From Ancylostoma caninum (taxonomy: Eukaryota > Nematoda > Chromadorea > Rhabditida > Ancylostomatidae), in NCBI GenBank assembly GCA_037903475.1, contig JBAJFG010000643.1, positions 682,001 to 746,000 on the forward strand: a stretch of DNA of 64,000 nt, in the 5' to 3' direction. Below the pieces are notes generated by a model. The model searched no databases. It saw only the letters and a list, made by a program, of their open reading frames with translations, and was not told the origin of the DNA. Below are positions 58,431-64,000 of this stretch, one piece after another. Position 1 is the stretch's first letter. The number at the start of each line of letters is the position of its first letter. The position numbers and the translations under genes are program-made.

Positions 58431-60389
58431 CTCTCCGCCATAATGGACACATACAGAAAAATAAACTTTGCAGAGAAGAGGTAATTTATCCCCGAAATCA
58501 CTGCAAGGCTTCACAGAGCTCAAATAATCAGAATCTAGACTGCCGCTAGCAAAGAATCCAACAAAGAAATGCAAAATGAATAGAACATGCACTTTATTAG
58601 AAGCACACTTTCCGGTCTATTCATCTCTAAGTGATTCATCTAGCTTTTTTACAAATGTCGAACAATTCGCGAACTGCTAGCAGGCCTCACTCTCTCATGC
58701 TCTTTGCAATCGATGAATTAGACATGCATATGTGGATAATTGCGAGCATTTTCCCCTGGATTCCACGAAAAGTCCAGCAAAGAATGGCGAGACAACGAAC
58801 GAAGCAGCTTTCACACCGAGCAGTTCGACACTGCAATTTCGTGAAGAGACTATTGTTCGTGCTTTTCACTGCTCTTGAAATAGTTCAAAATGGGCGAGTT
58901 AGAAATAGCCGGGGAAAATTCTTCCCAGCAAAGAACTCTTCTACAGGGATTTGTGAGTGCCTTAGCGCGAGTATGAGCTCAGGGGCTAAGGCGTAAGGTT
59001 TGACATATCCAAAAGTGCCACAACCCCGAGCGAATCTACTCCTAAAAAGCAGAGTTCTCATGGATTTCCAAGATTTTCTGGAATATCACCACCATATCAG
59101 TACAGCGTCGTTAGCACATACATAAATGTACGTATAATTAGGTCTGCATGCCTTATTAGACATATTGAACAGGTGAATTTTTAAATATTCGACTGGACTC
59201 CCTAATCATTAGTTGAAATAAGTAATTTTTTTCAATTTTATTCGGGTCTAAGTACCATGTACGCTCTCAGAAAATTGAAGTTGAAGAAATTTCGTGGATT
59301 TTTTCCTGGAAACAGTCCACAAAGCATGACGTTCCCGTTCTGGAGAATGGTCAACCAATAATCTGCGAATCAAATTGAGCATGATGTTGTGTAAGGCATG
59401 ATTTAGCCGCTTCCGCCTCAGAAAAAAATGGAGATCCATACAAAATTTGCCAAGGATAAGGATTTATTCGATGTGCTGACAGTGATAGTCATTTTCTAGA
59501 ATACGGTATTTATACGGTAAATACACCACCTCACAAAATCACCCGAAAATCACGCGCAAGATGGTTGCTTATTGCTGATCACGGTGGCGCTTTTGTACCG
59601 TAACGTCTGATTACTGTATGGAATAAGTTAAAAATACCAATCTTGGCTAGATTATCTGCGTATCAAATATATTTCCAAACTAAGATCCAACCCTTTCGGG
59701 TGAAGTTCGAGAAAATTTCATGTATGAGGTAACACGTCCGTCACATACCTACTGTATATATCTCATAATAATTGAGTTACGGTAGGAAATGAATACGATT
59801 TCACACCCATATTTAGTGATAAGTGCATCAAACAATCATTTTGCGGGGGTTGGACATTTTTTTTGGCATTCCAGGAGCAGAAGGAGCTGAATAGTACTCA
59901 CAGATCTGGTGAGAAAATTTGTGGCAATTTCCCATTAATCCCCGGACTGTGAGAGTACCCGGCTCCCCATTGTCACTCTTCCATGGAATACCTACATGTA
60001 AATAGGTACACAATCCCCCCGCCCCCTCTCCACCTCCTTTCCAAAGAAGACTGGGTTCAAATTGACTTCGAAAGCAGCTAAGATGGGTGAAATTACTTTT
60101 TTGGTGCATTTTTGACACTTTGTTTCTGTCGCTATCCCTTAAATTTTTCAGTTTTTTTAAAATGAATCAACAGCTAGTTTTCAATGAAATTTTTCTCAGT
60201 TTCCCGCTTGCCAGGCCACACTTTCCGCGGAAACCTCAATTTTCTCTTAAATTCTTCTTCTGTGGATGTCACAAGCGTTTATGTAAATAGGTTCACATGT
60301 ACGTGGAATGTACTGAGATGGATAAATGTTTCCACGCAGCACCACAACTCCACAATACAACTTTGCCGGCCGTAAATAGAAGTTTCCAG

Positions 60390-60497
60390 AAAAAGAACGA
60401 CGAAAGCTATTGGAACAGCATTCGGCAGCCCGAAATTTGATGATCAGCGTTGCCGAAAGGACGTGTGTTCTCGGTGTTCAAGCGCATTACCGGCGAA
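60390..60497 (+). CDS. candidate internal exon of an uncharacterised gene
   Basis: An acceptor (GAAGTTTCCAG, ending 60389) and a strong donor (GGCGAA|GTGAGT, intron from 60498) bound 108 nt. The open frame is two nucleotides, 35 codons and one nucleotide. The peptide is helical and charged: KERRKLLEQHSAARNLMISV followed by AERTCVLGVQAHYRR. The high fraction of well-mixed residues supports coding. A second plus frame is also open. The next exon would start in phase 1; no certain partner is seen in 60.5-64 kb. No family is recognised. Confidence 0.5.
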
Positions 60498-60904
60498 GTG
60501 AGTCGTCCACGCGCCCGTGCACAAGCACACCGCTCGTGCACGCATCTGAAATCCGCCGTTGAGCGTCTCAAGGGGCTGGGAAAAAGCTGAAACTGCATTC
60601 ACCGTCGCCGAGTCGCCACGGCGGCCTTTTTTTTGCTTTCATTTTAATATCCTGACCTTATTGTGCACTTTGAGTGGCTCAATAACATATTCAACGATAG
60701 GGACGAAGCAAAACGGCAATAGCTCTCATCCTCACATAGTCGATCATAAGGAAATTGCTGAGAGTTGAGGGATAATTAGTATTGTTCCCTGAGCTTGGTT
60801 CAGAATCACTGGGTAGTTGTACTTATTTGAGATCAAAAAGTTTCCTGCGACCTGTATGGGGATCTGAAAATGCATGAATTTCCCGGGAAGGTTTGACCAA
60901 CCCG

Positions 60905-61612
60905 CCTGCGCAAAATGGACGAGTTGCCTGGGCGAAAAGAACTGTGTTTTCCCAGCTCATGTTACCCATGTATTTAGCTGCAGCAGCTGGTACTTAATTC
61001 AGAGGAAGTTAAATGTACAATAAATTTTCTCTGAAAACTCGTCCATGTTAGAGTAGCGAGACAAGGTTAACCCTTCAAGAAGCAAGTCCCTCATTTGGGG
61101 AACTCGTAAGTTCTGGGAAACCGAGAAATGCATAACATTCCTTGGACGTTTGATGGAGGAACTCGTCAATTTCGGATACGGGAAAAAAGTATAAGGCCCG
61201 GAAAACTCGTCCAGTATATGGAGCAGCAGGAAACCTAGAACTTTACCCAGAAGGTCAAAACCTAGTAGGTCTAAGTCACCTGAAGAAACTCCTCCAGTTT
61301 GGAAAAACTAGAAATGTTGTGGTTGCAGAGTTTTAAGTCAATTCGAAATCAGACCCGAAAGCTCGTCCGATTTGGAGCATCGGGAGGTGCAGAACAGTCT
61401 CAGGAATCTCATGATCTGTTCGGAAAACTCGTCCACTTTAGGGCAGCGGAAAATCTAGGACTCGTCTTAATGGGAGCAGAAAGAGTTTTACACCATCCCC
61501 ACGGAGCTGGGTTCCTCTTATGGGAACTAATTTACATTGGAGCGGCAAAAAAGTAGAAATTCTCGCAGAAGTTTACGCCCTACCTGGGAAACTCGTCCAT
61601 TTCGGGGTGTAG
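60905..61612 (+). repeat. degenerate array of the GGACGAGTT (AACTCGTCC) motif
   Basis: After one motif in the opposite sense at 60914, GAAAACTCGTCCA-like units recur near 61034, 61100, 61158, 61203, 61285, 61357, 61423 and 61588. Each is followed by sequence like TTTGGAGCAGCGGGAAACCT then AGAAC. Spacing is mostly 45-82 bp. The motif also occurs singly at a dozen other places in the window. Confidence 0.75.
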
Positions 61613-61742
61613 GGGGTCTAGAACAGCCGCGAAAACCAGGCGCCCGCTCTGGAAATACGCCATCCTCAATAAAGCGAAAAAATATTGGAAATTCTGTGAA
61701 ATTTCATGATTTCTGATGGGTGCAGAGAGTTAAATACAGGTC

Positions 61743-61812
61743 ATGGGCGTGATCAAGCTCTATGATTGCTGGTCGCATGATTCGACCAATCTCAGAGCTC
61801 GACCGTCCAGCT
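61743..61812. repeat. CCAAT palindrome family (A), copy
   Basis: GATCAAGCTCTATGATTGCT then GGTCG, loop, CGACCAATCTCAGAGCTCGA. The arms are inverted with a few mismatches. Confidence 0.7.
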
Positions 61813-62694
61813 GTTCGGAGGTAAAACCCTTCACGCCTATTCAGACTTAGCAGCAGACTATAGAGGTGGTTACCCTGAATGATTGAGATTGTGGTATAAG
61901 CTCGAAGATTGATGAATTAGGAAAAATTTCTTTCACGTTGAAATAAGTTGAAATGACCTATGCTATGTAAAGAGCAATATGTATTTAACAAGTCGACCCT
62001 TTTGGAATCTAATTTCCTTTCAATTTTCCCCTTTCCTCTGTGTCACAAATCGTATTTTCAATCGTCAAATTATAAAGTAACAAGGTCACTGAGACCATGG
62101 GAGAGGAGGCAGTGGGAAAATAGACAGTGGATGAATGAGTTCCGTGTTTTTATGGCACTCCCTTTCTCATAGTGAATGAATAAACAAACAATTAGATAAC
62201 TAAACAGGCAACCAAGTATAAAATCACGCTAATTTGCAAAAAAAAAAAGAGATTTTGAGCAAAAATTAAAATCATTTAGCGATTTTTGCTGCACTTACGT
62301 CCCGATTGCACGAGAAACCTCAGGAAATGTACGATGATGTCGTAGGCACTGAGGCGTTGTTTGAGTTTTCCCACACCAGATCTAGTAACACTTGAACGCT
62401 CGTTGATCTCTTAACGTTCACAGGCTTATTTGTCCGAATAAGTCAGTGAGAAGGCAACACGTAAAGATAGCCGAAGGCGACAAAACTACTGTCCTTTGGT
62501 CATTATTGAAACGTCAATCTACGCATCAGCTGTCCATATTAGTCCAGCTGGCTGGATAAATTCACCCATGACTGGGAAAAGAAAAGGATAATGCAACTTC
62601 CTACTGAAATCCCTAAGAAGTCAAGAAGCACGGGTGGCTACTGCGCACCCAAAATCAGCCCAGGCCGACAGACACGGGGCGAATTCAATTACCA
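61813..62694. other. gene-free stretch
   Basis: Nothing supported. Confidence 0.4.
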
Positions 62695-62835
62695 TTATTC
62701 GTAAACGGGATGTCGTGAATAATGCAAAGATTCAAACTCGGGTGGAAGAATGTGCGCGAGCGTGCGTGCGATTGCTGCGCGTCCTTCCTCCTTGGAATTT
62801 CCGCCAGACGTTCCAGACGTCTGCAGCATAATATC
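62695..62835 (-). CDS. candidate terminal exon of an uncharacterised gene
   Basis: After an acceptor CTGCACTCACCAG (ending 62836) the frame runs 46 codons to TAA at 62697-62695. The peptide is hydrophilic and well mixed (DIMLQTSGTSGGNSKEEGRA, then AIARTLAHILPPEFESLHYS). The plus strand offers a rival model: ATG at 62750 (MCASVRAIAARPSSLEFPPD) to a donor CCTG|GTGAGT at 62838. The two splice signals are reverse complements of one another, so strand is not settled by them. No family is recognised. Confidence 0.35.
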   Translation of the reverse strand, partial: DIMLQTSGTSGGNSKEEGRAAIARTLAHILPPEFESLHYSRHPVYE

Positions 62836-62839
62836 CTGG

Positions 62840-63465
62840 TGAGTGCAGAGTGCACTGAATGAAATTGTACCGAGTGGTGAATTTTGAAGAATTCCTGGTT
62901 AGAGAATTCCCAGTAGAGCGATTGTCCATATGGACTGGGTAAACGTGAAGTTGTTTTCACGGAGAAAACGCTCTATTTTACGGATTGGTAAAAAAATTGT
63001 GGGCCAACGCGAGTTTTTACCAGGGAAATCAAGAAAACAGAGACAAGAAAATGTATGGTAATTCTCTGGAAGAACCAATAATGCCACTCTCCGTGAGCCT
63101 TTACAACTTTCAAGTTCCAAATACCCGTGATCTGTTATTCCATGAGAAAATCTATTTCGCACAGCAGAAGTGCAATTGAATTATCCTCTGAAGATCGTTT
63201 TTTATTGGTTTTGAAATCCCGGGGCCTTATAATGGTTCGAATAAACACACATAGTTTCGTAAATATTCTAGACCGGAGGAACCGAATATTCCATTTCAAA
63301 TAGAGGGGGCTCCACAATCCTTCTCGTACATATATACCGAAGAATAACGATACCCTTTCTTAATTCTCAAGCACTCCAATTTTTTAGATCAAATATTCGA
63401 ATCCAAAGAGATCATATATAATGTTCGGTTTTAACAATAACACATTTTGAAGATCACATCATGGC
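62840..63465. other. gene-free stretch
   Basis: Short frames only, no repeat recognised. Confidence 0.4.
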
Positions 63466-63560
63466 CTTTATGCATCACTGGAAAAATGGGTAATCTTATG
63501 AATGTGATTACCCTGTATCATTATCATCAGCGCGGCATGGACAACGTCACCTCCCCATCT
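63466..63560. repeat. TTACCC family (B), partial copy
   Basis: TTATGCATCACTGGAAAAAT then GGGTAATCTTATGAATGTGA then TTACCCTG, with GGACAACGTC at the end. These are pieces of the long form. Confidence 0.5.
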
Positions 63561-63750
63561 CAGATCCCAGAACAATTTTCGCGGAAATAGTGCATTACAA
63601 TATAACTCTCACAAAAATTACAAAGTAAATCTCCCGGTAAAAACCTACCATTAAATCTCACAAAAAAAAATGCAATATTTTAGAGAATAGCAGCTGAAAA
63701 TGATGGTTTTGCCTTTTATCCGAGGTAAATCTAGTTTGTGTTCCAGTGCA

Positions 63751-63912
63751 CGGTTACATAATTGAAAGGTTGGGTGATCTCACACTGATGGGTAGCAAGT
63801 GGGTAATAGACAACGCCGCGTGTGGATAAAATGCTAATGGGTGCCAGGTAAACGGTAAATATGGATACTTCAAGATTTCACCATGGGTAATCTCAATGAT
63901 ACATCCGGGCCC
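63751..63912 (-). repeat. TTACCC family (B), long copy
   Basis: Ends ACCATGGGTAATCTCAATGA then TACATCCGGGCCC. The middle has GGTAATAGACAACGCCGCGT, matching the core of the 21943-22112 copy. Confidence 0.7.
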
Positions 63913-64000
63913 AGACCAGTAGGTGCAAATGATATGGATAATGGTGAACCATGCATGTTCAACAGCCCACCAAGACGAAATCCATAAAACTATGAACAAT

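Larger units (their letters stand above)
57744..60389. other. mostly gene-free stretch
   Basis: Contains two CCAAT palindrome relatives (58110-58150 and 58358-58430). The 121-codon plus frame at 58631-58996 and its neighbours have no domain or paired splice signals. Confidence 0.35.

Overview
This window looks like nuclear DNA from a nematode, most likely a strongylid (clade V) parasite such as a hookworm. The reasons are: (i) the one clear gene exon encodes TM1-TM2 of a D2-like dopamine receptor of invertebrate type; (ii) coding segments are short, carry eukaryotic splice signals and lie kilobases apart; (iii) there is a mariner transposon, a Tc1-type MITE and a CR1-like LINE remnant; (iv) (AAAT)n, (ATTC)n and 10-12 bp poly-G/C tracts are common; (v) GCCTAA (nematode telomere-type) hexamers occur in one interstitial repeat. 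Species assignment is inference. There are no bacterial operons, rRNAs, convincing tRNAs or CRISPR arrays.

Layout. 1-4 kb: the 5' coding exon of a D2-like dopamine receptor on the minus strand; its later exons lie beyond the left edge. 4-19 kb: almost gene-free sequence with a palindromic CCAAT repeat, a GCCTAA-rich tandem repeat, a 168-bp tandem duplication, a long (ATTC)n tract, several microsatellites and two weak open frames (7.1-7.4 and 15.5-15.8 kb). 19-26 kb: a cluster of one inverted-repeat family whose ends read GATGCATCATTGAGATTACC, plus an ambiguous coding-like block at 20.6-21.0 kb. 28-38 kb: candidate minus-strand exons at 28.8, 32.8-33.2 (two exons, phase-compatible) and 37.4-37.5 kb, and a plus-strand open frame at 35.2-35.6 kb. 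37.8-39.4 kb: a dead CR1-like reverse transcriptase fragment and LINE-like tails. 40.3-41.4 kb: a decayed mariner with TIRs and TA duplication, carrying a nested 201-bp Tc1-type MITE. 41.4-57 kb: mostly gene-free. 57-64 kb: a 125-bp near-perfect palindrome and relatives, a plus-strand candidate exon at 60.4 kb, a degenerate array of a GGACGAGTT-containing motif (60.9-61.6 kb), a coding-like block at 62.7 kb and two more copies of the inverted-repeat family.

The main pattern not explained by genes is three dispersed repeat families visible by eye: (A) 60-125 bp palindromes built around ATTGG/CCAAT and GAGCTC; (B) the TTACCC foldback family in a ~100-120 bp and a ~160-200 bp form; (C) a short AATGGACGAGTT motif at about 20 places, arrayed once. 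No transposase for A or B is recognisable here. Exon calls other than the receptor rest on open frames and splice signals only; no function is assigned to them.
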